Positions 1 through 14,986 of a stretch of DNA of 64,000 bases are shown in pieces. How positions within the stretch are numbered: position 1 is the first letter of the stretch; each line of letters begins with the position of its first letter. Source of the stretch: Pogonophryne albipinna (Eukaryota; Chordata; Actinopteri; Perciformes; Artedidraconidae). The position numbers and the translations under genes were made by a program. The DNA lies in the NCBI GenBank assembly GCA_028583405.1, contig CM053260.1, forward strand, positions 22,788,647 to 22,852,646, given 5' to 3'. The notes under the pieces were generated by a model. The model searched no databases. It worked only from the letters and a program-made list of their open reading frames with translations, and was not told the origin of the DNA.

Positions 1-794
1 TAGGAATGCTGATGAGGTATCCCACTGAGGAGGATCTGAGGATAAGACACCACCTGCTCACATGGCACTGATGCCCAGCTTCCATTCTTTTATCCTACAT
101 GTTCCCTTCTCTCTCTGTTCTTCTCCAATCTAAGTCCTATCATAGATTTGCAGAAGCCTCCTACTTTTTCCCGCATTTCTCTCTGCTTATCTTTTTTTCA
201 ACATCTCTGTTTGCCTGTCTCTTGCCCTGCCCATCTGCCTCTTACTTTATTCTTCTCTCTGCATCACCCTTCTCCCTCTCCTCCTTCTCCTTATTTACCA
301 GCTCCTCCTTCAGACCAGACATCTGAGCCAACAATCAATGCCATTTCATTCCGGTGAGGGAACAAATGGAATTCCAGCTGAGAGCGTGGCAGCAGGCGGC
401 GAACAAAGGCTTTTCTATGAAGCCTCTCCCCTCACTCTGCAGCAGAGACCCCAGCCTGCACCAGGTCCCTATCACCTCCTCACACAAACATCTACACAGG
501 CCCATTGTACATGGAGGCACACCGTGACATTTACAGAATGTGGAGCGGTACATGCTAGTTACCTGGAGAAGAATGGATGTGGTAGATAGAGATTGTGTTG
601 TCCAAATATCACTGCAAATGGTTAAATATTAAATCTCAAATTCTCTCGGTTATGACTTTGTTGATGGTAAATAAATATGTTTCATATTCTGTAAGGGCTA
701 CGATTAACAATTATTAAAGGGGCCCTTTTATGCTAATGTTCGGGTTTATATTTGTATGTTGTACCTCTACAGTGTTTACATGCTTTCAAAAATG

Positions 795-838
795 TCCCAA
801 ATTGGGATCAATAAAGTACTATCATATCATATCTTATC
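795..838 (+). mobile_element. Non-LTR retrotransposon 3' tail fragment
   Basis: The sequence aattgggatcaataaagta followed by degenerate (atc/atatc) repeats is the typical 3' end of fish non-LTR elements: a poly(A)-signal-like AATAAAG followed by a short tandem tail. Only the tail remains. It lies between the left half of hAT copy A and the nested hAT element. Confidence 0.45.
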
Positions 839-1533
839 TTAAAGGGGACCTATCATGCAAAATGCACGTTTTGATGTATGTTATACATAAATATGTGTCC
901 TCGGTGTGTCGGAGAACTCACGCAGCATCAGAAAATAAAACCCTCTCTCTTTTCCTCCGTACCCAAATCTCTAAAAACGGGGGTACAACGGAGCTGATCC
1001 AGATTTGCGTCCGATATGACGTAATTGCAGACCCACAGCACTATCAGAAACGTTGCTATCAGAAACAATGCCCGACTGTTTTGGACGTAATATGGTCGGT
1101 CCATGTTTACATTAGCCTCGCCAACAGCTAACCTGTACTGGAGAGCATGTGTGTGAAGAAGCAGGAAATAAAAAGGAAGTCTCTTTGTGATATAACCGGC
1201 AAGAGAGAAAGCCTTTGAGCTCCATACTGTTTCAGAAATAATCCTTGATAATCCATGATAAGGCGTTTCATCACCGCAGTATCTGCTGGTAGAATCTCGC
1301 GCATGAGCAGGCATAAGCTCCGCCCCTCTTTTTTTATCAACTTTTTTTTTTTTTTAAAGCTTTATACCCAAAATCAGCACTTTTGAAACAGGAAGTGAAA
1401 TAGAGGGATATGAGGCATTGCTAGAATGGGTGATCTGTTTGGTATTTTGAGCAAAACACTTAAATATATATATATTTGTATATATCTGAGACCTATGCTA
1501 TTGCCTAAGAATAGCACGATAGGTGACCTTTAA
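839..1533 (+). mobile_element. Nested hAT-like non-autonomous element
   Basis: Terminal inverted repeats are visible. The left end is TTAAAGGGGACCTATCATGC; the right end, reverse-complemented, is TTAAAGGTCACCTATCGTGC, with 17 of 20 positions shared. The element is 695 bp and encodes no transposase; the ORFs of 133 and 128 aa on opposite strands overlap it and have no known domain. No clear 8-bp target duplication is visible. It lies inside hAT copy A. Confidence 0.65.
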
Positions 1534-1660
1534 GGCTTTATTTTTCTCATACTGCCTTTGCTGCAGCACTAGTAAACTGCGTAGAGATGTCCCACCCCTT
1601 AGCCCTTAGTTGGAGCAGTAGCCAATAGAAGCATGAGTGTTACATACATTTCTTTAAAGA

Positions 1661-4600
1661 CTGCAGAAATTAATTATTGACCTTCATCTGAAATGTAATA
1701 AGCTCCATCTTCTAAATAAGATCATGTGATATGACTGAAAAGCTCAAGATCTTGCTATGTGATTGATCTTGTGGTGAGATAATGACCTCAACAGCTGTTT
1801 CAATACGTCAATACAGAACTTCAAGTATACATTTGTTGTTTCGAGTTACCGAAACTCAGACAATGTGACAAATGTGATGCTATTGGCCTCTCACATAGTC
1901 ATATGGTCTTGAAAAGCCATTAGAGTTCTGAGAGAAATAAAAAGCAGGGATGATAAGAGCATTGATGTCCTGTAGCAATCGATTGGCTGTTAGCCTGAAT
2001 AGACCTCCTCCAGCGATTGCCCTAGCACCAAATCTCTGACTCTTTATTATCTCCTTGACTTTAATAGTGTGTCCCTTTGTGAAGCAACATCAACCGCACA
2101 TCAACCGCCTTTTGTACACTCTGTTCTCCGTGAAGCAACCTTGTCGTGGTTATGCCTAATCTAACTTTATCGGTTTGAGGAATAGATCACTGCTTTTGTT
2201 GAATTTCTCTAGTAATCTGGAGGAAAGTACACCATAGCACAGCTGTAAAAAGAGCAGTGTGGAAACCAAACGGCAACGACTTTTTACCTGCTAAGAGGTA
2301 GATTTCAGAGAATATGTAAACAATTCTTGTATTATGTTACTGTGTCTGATCATTACTAGCACTGCTTTTTGCTGAGCTGTAACTATTTAATCTCTGGGAT
2401 AAGGTGTATGGTCACTGAAATACATTTTAAAGATGAATGAACATTTTAAAAACATAGCCAAAATGTATTTTCTGCAAGCAGGGATAGTATTGACAGTTTT
2501 CTGCTGTGTCCACCTGGAGCTGCGGCTGTCAGGGATGGTTCTGTGAGTCGGTGCGATTGACTCGCCTGTTTCTCTGCCTGACAATGGGAGATCAGAGTTG
2601 ATACAATAACATATTAATAACTGCCTCCCTGACTCAAAGCTCCAATATGTGTTTCATTAAAAACAAAACCGAGACGTGCCAACCAGAAATAGCACTAAAT
2701 CGAAGGAGGCGACAGGAAAACAGGCCTGACAGAAACAGTGTGTTACAGCTCAGTGTGATCACAAGAAAGGAGAACATATTCTGCGGCGTGATTAGACTTA
2801 ATGTCAAATAACACATTATTTTAAACTTTCACAGTGGGTTGATTGTGCGATTAATTAAGAACATACACTTTCAAAGAACATTTTAAACATAGAAATATAT
2901 AAATACGCTGGAAAATAATTGGTAATTTGGCACAATATTAATTGGTAAGTAAGAATGTAGAGTCTTGGTTGAAAAGACCTATGGTCTCCAATATCAAGAC
3001 GATCTTTTGTACCCCCTCAAATTTGGAGTTTTCTTCTTTTCTGTGTTTTATATTATTTAAATATGAATATATTTTGGGTGTGGGCTGACACAGGAAGACC
3101 TTTTAAGACATCACCACAGACTTCATGCGATTTGGATAGACATTTTTTCCCAATTCTTTGGACATTATATTATTTATGAATTCATCTTTTCTGAATCATT
3201 ATTGAAATGTAGCTTTAAATTAGGCAGCCATTTAATATTTCTTTGTTCGTGTTAAAGTTTTGACACAATTTCATCATTAACCAACATGTCTTGAACAAGA
3301 ATGGGCCCGGATGCGCCATGAAGTCATGTTGGCATATTGGTCACACTTGTTCCTCACTCACACTGATCCAAAGTAGTGGTTTTCTTGTAGAATAATCATT
3401 GAAAAATGTGCATTGCTTTAGCTACATGTATTTAACCCCCTCTGTTGAAGTAAAAACTATATTAAAAAAAAGATGCTTTGACAACCTAAAACAGGTCGGT
3501 TCTACAAAGCATCACTTATTGTCCCTTAGCAACTTGCCAACTACCTCTTTAATTACTCCTAATTAAATGCAATTATGTCAAAAATGTGTCAAAGAAACAA
3601 TGCAGATACAATAGAAATATGTTGGATAAAGCACTGGTGTGACTAACTAGTATTAGCTTGCCAGCTACATAACTTGTCCAACAACAAATCACTACGTTAC
3701 CAAGCTTCTAGCAACCCTTATTTCACTTTGACACAGGATAATGTATGCACCAAAGCCTGATGTAAACAGATCTTTAGTCATTTAAAAACAATTATAAATA
3801 TAAAAAACAAGAAATCAATAAACATGCTATAAAACACATCATGTTGCTTTTCAAAACCTCAGCACTCAATGACTACTACGCACAGTCCACATCCCCCCCG
3901 TCTCCCCCTAGCCTCTACTACTGCACCTCACTATCTGCCAGCTGCATGGGGCTCCCTCAGGCATCGCCATGCCTGGATGTCTGGCCAGCTGTGGCTATTC
4001 CCCTCAGCAAAAAGAGAAACAGTGGGGGAGAGATAGGGATAAAAGAGGCAGGGGGAGAAGGGAGTTAAAGAGAGAGGGAGAGTGACTGACCAGCTGTGAG
4101 AAGCTATTTCCCTCTCTTGTAACCCTGCACAATCTATCGAGAGTAAACCCATAAAATAAGAGGTTGGACACACCTGAACACAACATGTGCACACACTCAC
4201 ACGTGACACATTCACAACACAGGAAAGTGCCTTGTGATACAACAATTGAACAGTTCCAAGATGCCCGATGTGGCTGAATAAGCACAGTGAGCTCGGCGGT
4301 ACTCGGTGGAATTATTAATGAATGCACTGACATTTATTTTAATCGCCATGCCCGGGTAGATGCTGTCGAGCACCGTGGGAGGTGTGAGAGAGAAACAAAG
4401 TGGTAACAGATAATGAAAAACATAATGCATCAGCATACGGTGTGTTGTGCAAAGGTTGGCAGAAAAAAGTCGGTGATCCCCGAGGGAAAATTCAGCTCCA
4501 TGCTAGAGCCCAGGAGGTCTGGCTAACATTAACACACATTACACGCTAGGCCAGACTTCCAGCAGGACACCCATCACATGCTGTTAGCATCCCCGCTCCT

Positions 4601-6174
4601 CTTACAATTTATAATCAGCTGGACTGTAGGGTTTAGGACTAGCTCTATGTCAACATAAAGCTGGTTATTTTTGATGTATGCAGCTGGATGAATACATTTA
4701 AGCTCACATAAAAGAGATTTAAATCGCTATAGGCGGTGTTGCTGCAGGTTAAGCACATTTTCATTTCCTTTCTGGCTTCTTCTACCGCATATACTGTATG
4801 TCAGTAGCATTGCGGAGACATCATTAATAAAAGCTTTTTAATGGCAAATGTTTCAAATATTGCCATTACATATTACAATGGCTGTGGATTAATCCGCCCC
4901 TTGATTTAAATTAGTCACATTTAGGGATTCAATTAAATCACCATCGCTTTGCAAGTTGCATTAAGTGCAATCAACAAGGGGAATGGAAAATTATGTTTCC
5001 TTTAACAAAATTAGCATATTTCATTGGCACTGCTAATGTATTCAGCTCCTTGGCAAAGAATGTGCTTACTCGCCTCCAACTGCGAGACACAGCAGAGAAA
5101 AACTGTGCCATACTTCTTTGTGTTTTCTAGATGTGATTTTTTATTGCGAATACATCATCCAAAGACATATTTAGCTGTAATTGTGTAAGTTTTAAGATAT
5201 AACATGTCCAATAATATGACATTTATCATCAAATGTTGCCACGTCCTGTGTGATGCATTCATGGTGAGATTTAGCTGTGCCCTTTACCTCCTTCACACGT
5301 GCATGTGCTAGAAGGGCACACGAATAAACAAGTGTGCACGTAAAGACATCTGTGATTCATGTGTAAGTGATAGGGCAGTGTGTCATGCCTTGGAAAGCTC
5401 TGGCACGTTTTCCATAAACTTTTAAATACGCAGTAATGGTGACAGGCGAGCCAAAAAGGTTGTCATGTCTCTGTCAAAACCAATTAAAATCCTCATTCCT
5501 TGAGTGCGCAGACTTATAGCGTCCCCAATCACCAGCACCACACCTGTGCCTCTGATACGCCTGTAAGCCGCACAGTCGTTTAAACTGCGCCCATCCCAAA
5601 ATGTTCTCCCTCCTCTCATCTCACCTCTCCCTGTCAGCTGGAGTCCACTCTGCGCTAACATCCCCATCCACAAAGCCCCCTACTCACTGTACAGTACTCC
5701 ATAGACAGCCCAGCTGACATTAAGGCAGATGGATTTTCTCTCAATCCGCTTAAGACATCAGACGCTGAGGGACTTTGTTCCATTTTAAGAAGCATTTTAA
5801 TACTGCTGCTTTCATGTCTGAGTGCCTTCCCACTGCTACAGATATTGAGTCGGAAGACTTGCGCATGACAGGCAGTCTGACATTGTCGAATGAGAAGCAG
5901 TGAAGTGCCTCTAAGCCCCGCCTACCTACTTCAGCTTGATGGTCCTAGTGTCAAAATGATATCTGGTGAAAGGTTTCTATAGAGTGGGGAGGCTGGATGT
6001 GTAGTTTAGATGTAGAAGAAATCAATCATATTAGGTCTGAAGTCTAATTTAAAGAGGCAAAAGACACGTTTTTACTTTTATTATGAGGTAATGCTAATTC
6101 CGGAACGTTATTGGGGTTTCCAACGTTTTTTTACTTGTGGCCCTTACACAAAAGAAGAGCTCTGTGAAGGGCCA
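1661..6174. other. Non-coding stretch
   Basis: No gene, splice-bounded exon or clear transposon was seen. 3870-4100 is pyrimidine- then purine-rich with chance ORFs. 4800-5060 is an AT-rich block with several TAAT cores and poly-purine/pyrimidine-free sequence, a possible conserved non-coding element. If the cadherin exon 3 lies left of the window, this is intron 2. Confidence 0.5.
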
Positions 6175-6380
6175 CTACATACATACGTTTATTTGATATA
6201 CATATATTTATGTCCCTGTATTTTTATATTATTACTGCATAAAGTACATACATATGTTTATTTGATATACATATATTTATGTCCCTGTATTTTTATATTA
6301 TTACTGCATAAAGTACATACATATGTTTATTTGATATACATATATTTATGTCCCTGTATTTTTATATTATTACTGCATAC
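6175..6380 (+). repeat. 69-bp minisatellite, three copies
   Basis: The phrase gtttatttgatatacatat recurs at 6187, 6256 and 6325, exactly 69 bp apart, and the whole unit (ending tttatattattactgcata) is nearly identical in all three copies. The unit length is a multiple of three, so one frame stays open and yields a repetitive hydrophobic 23-residue peptide (LIYIYLCPCIFILLL core). That is a by-product of the tandem repeat, with no evidence of a gene. Confidence 0.9.
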
Positions 6381-9330
6381 AGTCTTTATTCTACTGTACA
6401 TTAATACATGTTATATTTAGTTTTTAATCTTAAAGGTAAAAAGGTTCACTTACCTTCATTTTACTTGCACCATTTCTTTTTTTCTTTTTAAGTATTTTGT
6501 ATGTTGCATCGTTTGAGGATCCTGGGAATATTCATTTTCATTGCCAACAACTGCACTGTAGCTGATAAAGCTGTTGTGATAATGAAAAGAATGCTTTTTA
6601 AATCTTGAGTCTGGTTGAGTCATTTCCTCGTTAATATTACTGTATGTGATGGTTTGAAATTCGAGACCAAGAGAAAGTTAACTGTTCAAACATACAGTAT
6701 ATAAAGAAAGGCTCCAAGGGAATTAAAAGAAGTCAGTGAAGCAGAACATTGTTTTTCTTCTCCTCGACTCCATCAATGATTATTCTACTCCTCAGATTTA
6801 TCCTGCGATCCAAGGTCAGAACCCACTAATCTAGATGACCCACCACCACGTCCAGGAGCGGATTCCTGCTCACTCGCTTTTCAAAATCCAATATTCGAAT
6901 GAGGTTTGTATTCACCCAAGGGAGCCATTCTGTATGTTAACTATGCTGAAAAGTTAATGGAAAAAAAATCTCCCCGAGTAGTTTGTGGTGGTGAAATTCA
7001 CAAAAGGCTCCTCTTCACTCCTCAAACCTTATCTGTCCAGACAAAAGGGACTTTCTCTTCTCTTCCAGAACTTGAATTTCTTCCAACACAGAGGCCAGCA
7101 AATCCAAACTTGCCAGTTTTTTTTCATTTGGAAGGAGGAAGGGGAGAGTAGGAGTGGAGATATGGGAGGCCAGGGACGAGGCAGTTTGTCTGAACTGAAT
7201 GTGTTTTCGGTGTTATCACTGAGTGGCTGAGTTCCTCTGTTGGCCTGATAACACACTGCCTCTCTCCTTCCCTTTCTCACTGTCTGCCAGAATAGCTGTC
7301 AATCCGTGTCAACACAGCTCAGCTTCATAGTGAACAAAAGTCAAACGCTATCCACGATGCAGGGTCAGAGGTCATGTCTGCTGTACCATCTTCTCTATAG
7401 CGACCATGCGGTGGAAATTCTCCAAGGTTATGAGCATTGTGGTAAACTCAGTGTGACACAGCCATACGGTTTCTATCCTATGTGAAAACTGAATATCTTA
7501 CTGTGGTTGCTAGAATCACCATGACATCTCCATTACTTCAAATCATGTAACATGGGCTTGAAGCGCATAGAGAGTGATGTATAACCCTGGCATGCAACAT
7601 TCATCACTCTGTGTGACAGCTGCAAATCACAGGCATGGCTTAAACAAATCTGACCTTTACAGGTAATCATAATTTCTCAAAATATGGTAAAATGTAGGAA
7701 AAAAGGAGATCAAAAACAGAGGAAAGGGTTAACGTTGTCTTTAGCTTTGTAGCTCCTCCTTGTAGTGAGAGCACAAGATAAAATGCAGGGCATAATGCAG
7801 GGATTAGGCTCATAATCAATCAAATAGATTAGAAGCGGTGACAACAGTGCAGGCAGCCGTACCACATAGGGTCTGCAGTCAGTCCGCAGGAAGTGTTGAG
7901 TGTTTTGGCTACAGAAGGGGGTCTGCAGGAGAGCAGCAGCACCGCAGTCAGTCCCACGTCGTAAATCATGCTCCCTGCTTCTTTGGATTTAAATCGAGCT
8001 CCTCTTTTGGGCCTTGACTGGGTCCCTGGGCTTATTAAAGTCTCACACTGGGAGAATAACCAAGCTTGCTATTCATCAGAAAGGCCTTAAAAAAGAAATC
8101 CAGGCCAGAATCTTTTCATTTGGATTATCCGCTTAGGTGTATCCTCTTACACAATCCACAAGAAACCAGTGCACATTTGCAGCAATGCACACTGGCTTGA
8201 TGTGGAAAAATCACACTTTCATAATGTCACATGAGAATTCAAAGGTGTCATTGCGGTAACACATTCAGGTGAAAAGATGTAGCCTCACACCTCAACATCA
8301 TGTGATAAGACCTAGTTGTGCGTTTTTGCCCTACGAAAGAAAAAAGTGTAATCAATGAAGACACTAACATAAACTGAAATGTGTGGCGAACAATTACCAG
8401 GCTAATAAAAGCAGACAGGCAGCGGCAAGAAAAATTGAAGCGAGCAATTAGTGCTCACACTACACCTCCACACGTTTGCCGTCAAGTGCGTGTAACAACA
8501 AAAGATTGAGGCAGAAGCTTAGAGGAAAATAACTACAACTATCTGCACAGTGAATAGCATGGACATTAAACCTCCACAAGCCCCGGCTTTAAAACGTATG
8601 GTGCTCAACAAAGCCAATCCTATTTGAACAGCTGCTATTTTTTCAGATCAATACAGATGGTGCTCTTAAAAAATCCAATGGTCACATAAAGACACAGTGG
8701 GGGGCACTTTAACTCGGGGGCATTTCTTGAAAATGTTACTGGAGAGGCACATTACACTGTCCTGCATGCTTAGGATAGCTCCACTCTACTCAATGTGTCA
8801 CTGGCAGTCAGAGATAACTCTCTGAAACCACTGGGAGCACATCTATCATGTCACACAGCTATTTTACATCCGATTACCCTTCCACTCTGCTGCTTTTTTG
8901 TAATTCATTATGATTTCAAAGTGTGGGGTGGTGGGTGATTGGCCGATACATTAAGCCATAAAGCTCGACAGGGTTTGACGGTAACGTGGGATATTGCGGG
9001 CTATTTATCAGCAGGGAAATCCAATAGCCTTAGATATCCGATTATCATGTAGATGCAGAAACTAGGTTTACCCCCGTGAGAACGCTTGTGGCCATACATA
9101 AACACTGGCAGCCTTACATTACTGACGCTGGCTTAAGCCTAATTCTGCCCTGTCAGCAAAGCCCAGAGGACGACTCTCTGCAGTGTCAGTAATAGCAAAG
9201 GAACAGAGGACTCAGAGATCTTAAGTAATTAACTTGGTTGTGGTGTCCTGACGCCTAATTGTTGCCTCAATATTATTATGAGACTGATTCCAACCAGGTG
9301 TAACTACATCAGGTCGCAGTATAACCAAGG
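6381..9330. other. Non-coding stretch
   Basis: I see no repeat family, exon or RNA gene. The overlapping ORFs at 6906-7280 occupy both strands and have no recognisable motif. Confidence 0.5.
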
Positions 9331-9727
9331 TGCAACCTCCCGGTCTCAAAAGTGAAGCCAAGTGCCTTAAACCTGGATTATTTCTAATGGCCAGCAGGGG
9401 GTCTCCACTGGTTGCAAAAAGGACTCCAGTTGCATTGAGGTCTATAAGAAAATGTACTATTTTTCACTTGATTCATTAGCTAAGTAAACATTTCCCCTAT
9501 AACTCAAGGGCTGCCCTCTCTTAGTCAATTAGTCGGCAAATTGGTCGTTTAGGTATTAGTAAAATAAGATGTCTCTTCTTAATGAGTCATTTTTTAAAGA
9601 CGTTTTCTTCCGGTTGCAAAAAACCAAGATGGCGACGACCTTAATGCCAAGCTCAAGACTTCAACACCGTAGTCCACAGACCAATAGGTGACACCACAGT
9701 GATTATGTTCACTTCTTAGAGTCTATG
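9331..9727 (+). repeat. Teleost interspersed repeat, degraded
   Basis: Several phrases match a repeat widely scattered in fish genomes: tgcaacctcccggtct, atggccagcaggggg, ccactggttgcaaaaagg, gaggtctataagaaaatg, aagatggcgacgacc, caccgtagtccacagacc and the closing agagtctatg. I recognise it from memory of fish sequence and cannot name its class; no terminal inverted repeats or coding remnant are obvious. The copy is diverged. Confidence 0.6.
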
Positions 9728-11001
9728 TTAACTACGTCACTCAGCAGCGTAACTACTATGTATCTTTTGCTCAATCTCTACCTGTGTGTAATAAGAAAAT
9801 CAGTTCTATCAACCAAAATGTTTTGACCTTGTTCATCTCTATCTTATACTGTTTTGTATTTATTGCCCAATAGCGATTAGAAATACCCAGGAGTGCTTAT
9901 CATCACACCGCAGAGCACATCATATAGAAGGGACCACAATAAACCCTCATGATCAAATCCCCTGATGACTAATCTCAACATGATTTTAACAACCACACAC
10001 TGTCTGCCGAGATATTGTGCTGAATAGAGCTGTTTCTTAATGTGTAAGGGCCTATTGATGCTGCTCACATTGATTTCTCCTGTCTATTTATTTCTCCTTC
10101 ATGCGGAGTCTCCTCCAGCCCAACCTGCGCCGGCTGATAAACACAGGGCGTCGATGCGGACCGAGGTGTTGGGATTAGGCAGGGATATCCTTCAAAAAGG
10201 TCTCTGTCTTGTTCACAGGGGAAGGGTCAATGGGAGCACGGGGGACGGCTGAGCGCGCCCTGAATGTTAGCCGAGGTGACAGGTGAGGAGTGGCAGGCGA
10301 TAAGCCCACCATGGGAAGGGCACCCATGCTGCTGTGTTGTCAGAGATAATGAGTTCAAAGGCAGGCCAAAGGTCAAACAAGAGACATGCGTGTGCGTGGA
10401 TGCAGTGTTAATCACAGTCCCACACACAAATAAGTCACCGGCTGGAGGCAGAACACCACAACTTTACACAACAGAAAGGTTTCTTAATTGCATTTCAAAC
10501 ACAACAAATATGGAATCACACAAAGAAGATGGCCTTGCCCATTTATCCTGAGAACATTTTACAGCAGGTGCATAACGTAAGCGACCAAAAACAGCAGATC
10601 AGGACTAGGTTTCTTAATGGTATACTGAAGGAATGCATCAATGGAGCTAATATACAGCTACTAAACAGCTTGATACAGTTTTGATAAATGAAAATGGACT
10701 GCAATGAAAATGTATTTGCAAATCATTTAAGTCGTTGACAAATTGTGCTGAAATTATCATTATTATCCAAAAACTAAAAACAACCAGCAGAGAGAAACTC
10801 TTCTGAATACAAAGTCAACCCACAAAGAGATATCTAGCCTTGAAAGCATTTGTGTGACTATATAAAATACTGCTGTTTGGTTATTTTGGCTAATAGTTGA
10901 CATGACAACTCTGTAAAACTGTGAGTAGGGTTCAATGAGCACGGTGCACATTTTGCAATGACTCTTTCAGAAGGATTTCAACCCTTATGTCTAAATATAA
11001 A
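9728..11001. other. Non-coding stretch
   Basis: Nothing recognisable. ORFs at 10040-10551 overlap on both strands and look like chance. Confidence 0.45.
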
Positions 11002-11009
11002 TGTAGAAT

Positions 11010-11332
11010 AAGGGCTGCAAAACTAATACATTTTTAATTGAAATTGCAAAATGCAATATCGAAACTGCAATAAGCGCAATATTTAATAAAGTCAAACTTT
11101 GTGAAAGTGTTATGAAGCTGCAGAGAAGTCATACAAACAGAACTCTACAGACTTAATCAAAAATCCTTGTTTGGCGCAGATACTCTTGAAAATGTAATAA
11201 ACGTTTCAATGATCATTTGAATAATATTTAAAAGATCATAATTCCCTTTAATATTGCAAATCAAATAGCAATTGCAATATCAGTCAGAAAAATATCAGTT
11301 AATTTGTTTTTTTTTCAAATCTTGCAGCCCTA
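11010..11332 (+). mobile_element. hAT-type MITE with 8-bp target duplication
   Basis: The ends are AAGGGCTGCAAAA on the left and, reverse-complemented, TAGGGCTGCAAGA on the right. They are flanked by TGTAGAAT (11002-11009) and TGTAGAAA (11333-11340), an 8-bp duplication with one mismatch. The interior is AT-rich, with repeated gcaatat motifs near both ends that extend the inverted-repeat character. It has no coding capacity. An 8-bp duplication with a TAGGGCTG-type end is characteristic of hAT. Confidence 0.8.
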
Positions 11333-11737
11333 TGTAGAAATCTTGTAAAGCTGCACCTTGATATTGTTTTCAGGCCATTCACGTGTACAAAAAACACTGT
11401 TATGCACGTGCTCTGAGGCTAAAATGTGTTGAAGCCTGAAAAAACCCTTCTGACACATTCACTGGGAGTATACGGGAACACAGTATCCATCTCCCCGAAA
11501 ACAAGCGCAGAGTATCCGTCACGGACATCCGGCCCATTAAACTGATTGAACTGAGCTGATGTAACTGGCCATCCTTAAAGGCCACTCGACAGGGAGGCCT
11601 TAAATAACACTGCTGATACTGTACTTCTCCTGTTCATAATGTATTCATGGTGCTCCTCTTCAATCCACGCTTCTCCAGCAGAGCGCTTGTCTCTCTAGTC
11701 ACCAAAATCGCAAAAATGAGTATAGAATAGAATTGGG

Positions 11738-12064
11738 AGGGCTGAAACCCTCTTTAATGCTCACACATGCAGAGCACACAGCACACAGTGAAATGTGTTC
11801 TCTGCTTTTAACCCATCCTAGTACTAGGAGTCTAGTGGGCAGCTATTGTACAGCGCCCGGGGAGCAATGGGAGTGAGGGGGGAAGGGGGGAAGGGGGGAA
11901 GGGGGGTGTCCGGTGCCTTGCTCAAGGGCACCACGGCAGGGCAGGAGGTGAACTGGGACCTCTCCAAGTAGCAGTCCACACTGCACATTTTAGGTCTGGT
12001 CGGGGACTTGAACCGGCGACCCTACAGCTCCCAGTCCAAGCCCCGACTGACTGAGCCACTGCCG
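11738..12064 (-). mobile_element. tRNA-derived SINE
   Basis: On the minus strand the 5' end carries RNA polymerase III promoter boxes. The A box is TGGCTCAGTCAGTCGG (12058-12043) and the B box is GGTTCAAGTCC (12014-12004), with tRNA-like spacing. Downstream come gccctgccgtggtgcccttg and the conserved gctccccgggcgctgtac body, familiar from a SINE common in teleosts, then a 3' part up to about 11738. A G-rich 8-bp tandem repeat lies in the body (11877-11906). A 12-bp sequence, AATAGAATTGGG, occurs just outside the left end (11726-11737) and inverted on the right (12104-12115). Confidence 0.75.
11877..11906 (+). repeat. (GGGGGGAA)n tandem, potential G-quadruplex
   Basis: Four runs of six G separated by AA lie within the SINE body. 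Four G-runs with 2-base loops on one strand is a textbook intramolecular G-quadruplex arrangement. It probably arose by expansion of the SINE's gggg segment. Confidence 0.85.
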
Positions 12065-12115
12065 AGTTCGCACCAGTACTTGTATCTACTTTCTGTTTTG
12101 TGACCCAATTCTATT

Positions 12116-14819
<2,704 letters not shown>

Positions 14820-14986
14820 GTGACCCCATCATCCAAAATTCCAATGTTGGCATTATTCAATTGCATGGCATTGGAAAGCGGATGCATCGATGCAAGAGAC
14901 ATGCTTTGCCCTGACTGGAAACCACTGGAAGTCAGTAAGAACCATCACTGTCTACCACTGCTAATTCGGTGTTATCCTAATCCATG

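Larger units (their letters stand above)
714..1660 (+). mobile_element. hAT-like non-autonomous element, interrupted (copy A)
   Basis: The left part (714-792, starting TTAAAGGGGCCCTTTTATGC) and the right part (from 1534, ggctttatttttctcatactg, to the gagtgttacata motif near 1645) are both matched, in the same order, by a second copy at 63460-63790 in which they are almost contiguous. The 741 bp between them is therefore an insertion, made of a non-LTR tail and a second hAT element. The right terminal repeat is not clear. The superfamily is inferred from the TTAAAGG end and similarity to the nested element; no transposase is present. Confidence 0.6.

Noticed and set aside
928..1314. 128-aa minus-strand ORF and the opposite 133-aa ORF
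   Set aside because: Both lie across a non-autonomous hAT element and overlap each other; no domain.
4004..4436. Cluster of minus-strand ORFs
   Set aside because: Three overlapping frames, Ser/Leu/Cys-rich from pyrimidine-rich sequence; no motif.
6175..6380. Direct repeats considered as a CRISPR array
   Set aside because: Head-to-tail units without unique spacers, in a vertebrate-type sequence.
6091..6420. 109-aa hydrophobic repetitive ORF
   Set aside because: Produced by a 69-bp tandem repeat whose length is divisible by three.
12000..12064. tRNA gene
   Set aside because: A and B boxes are present but the sequence does not fold into a full tRNA and continues into a SINE body.
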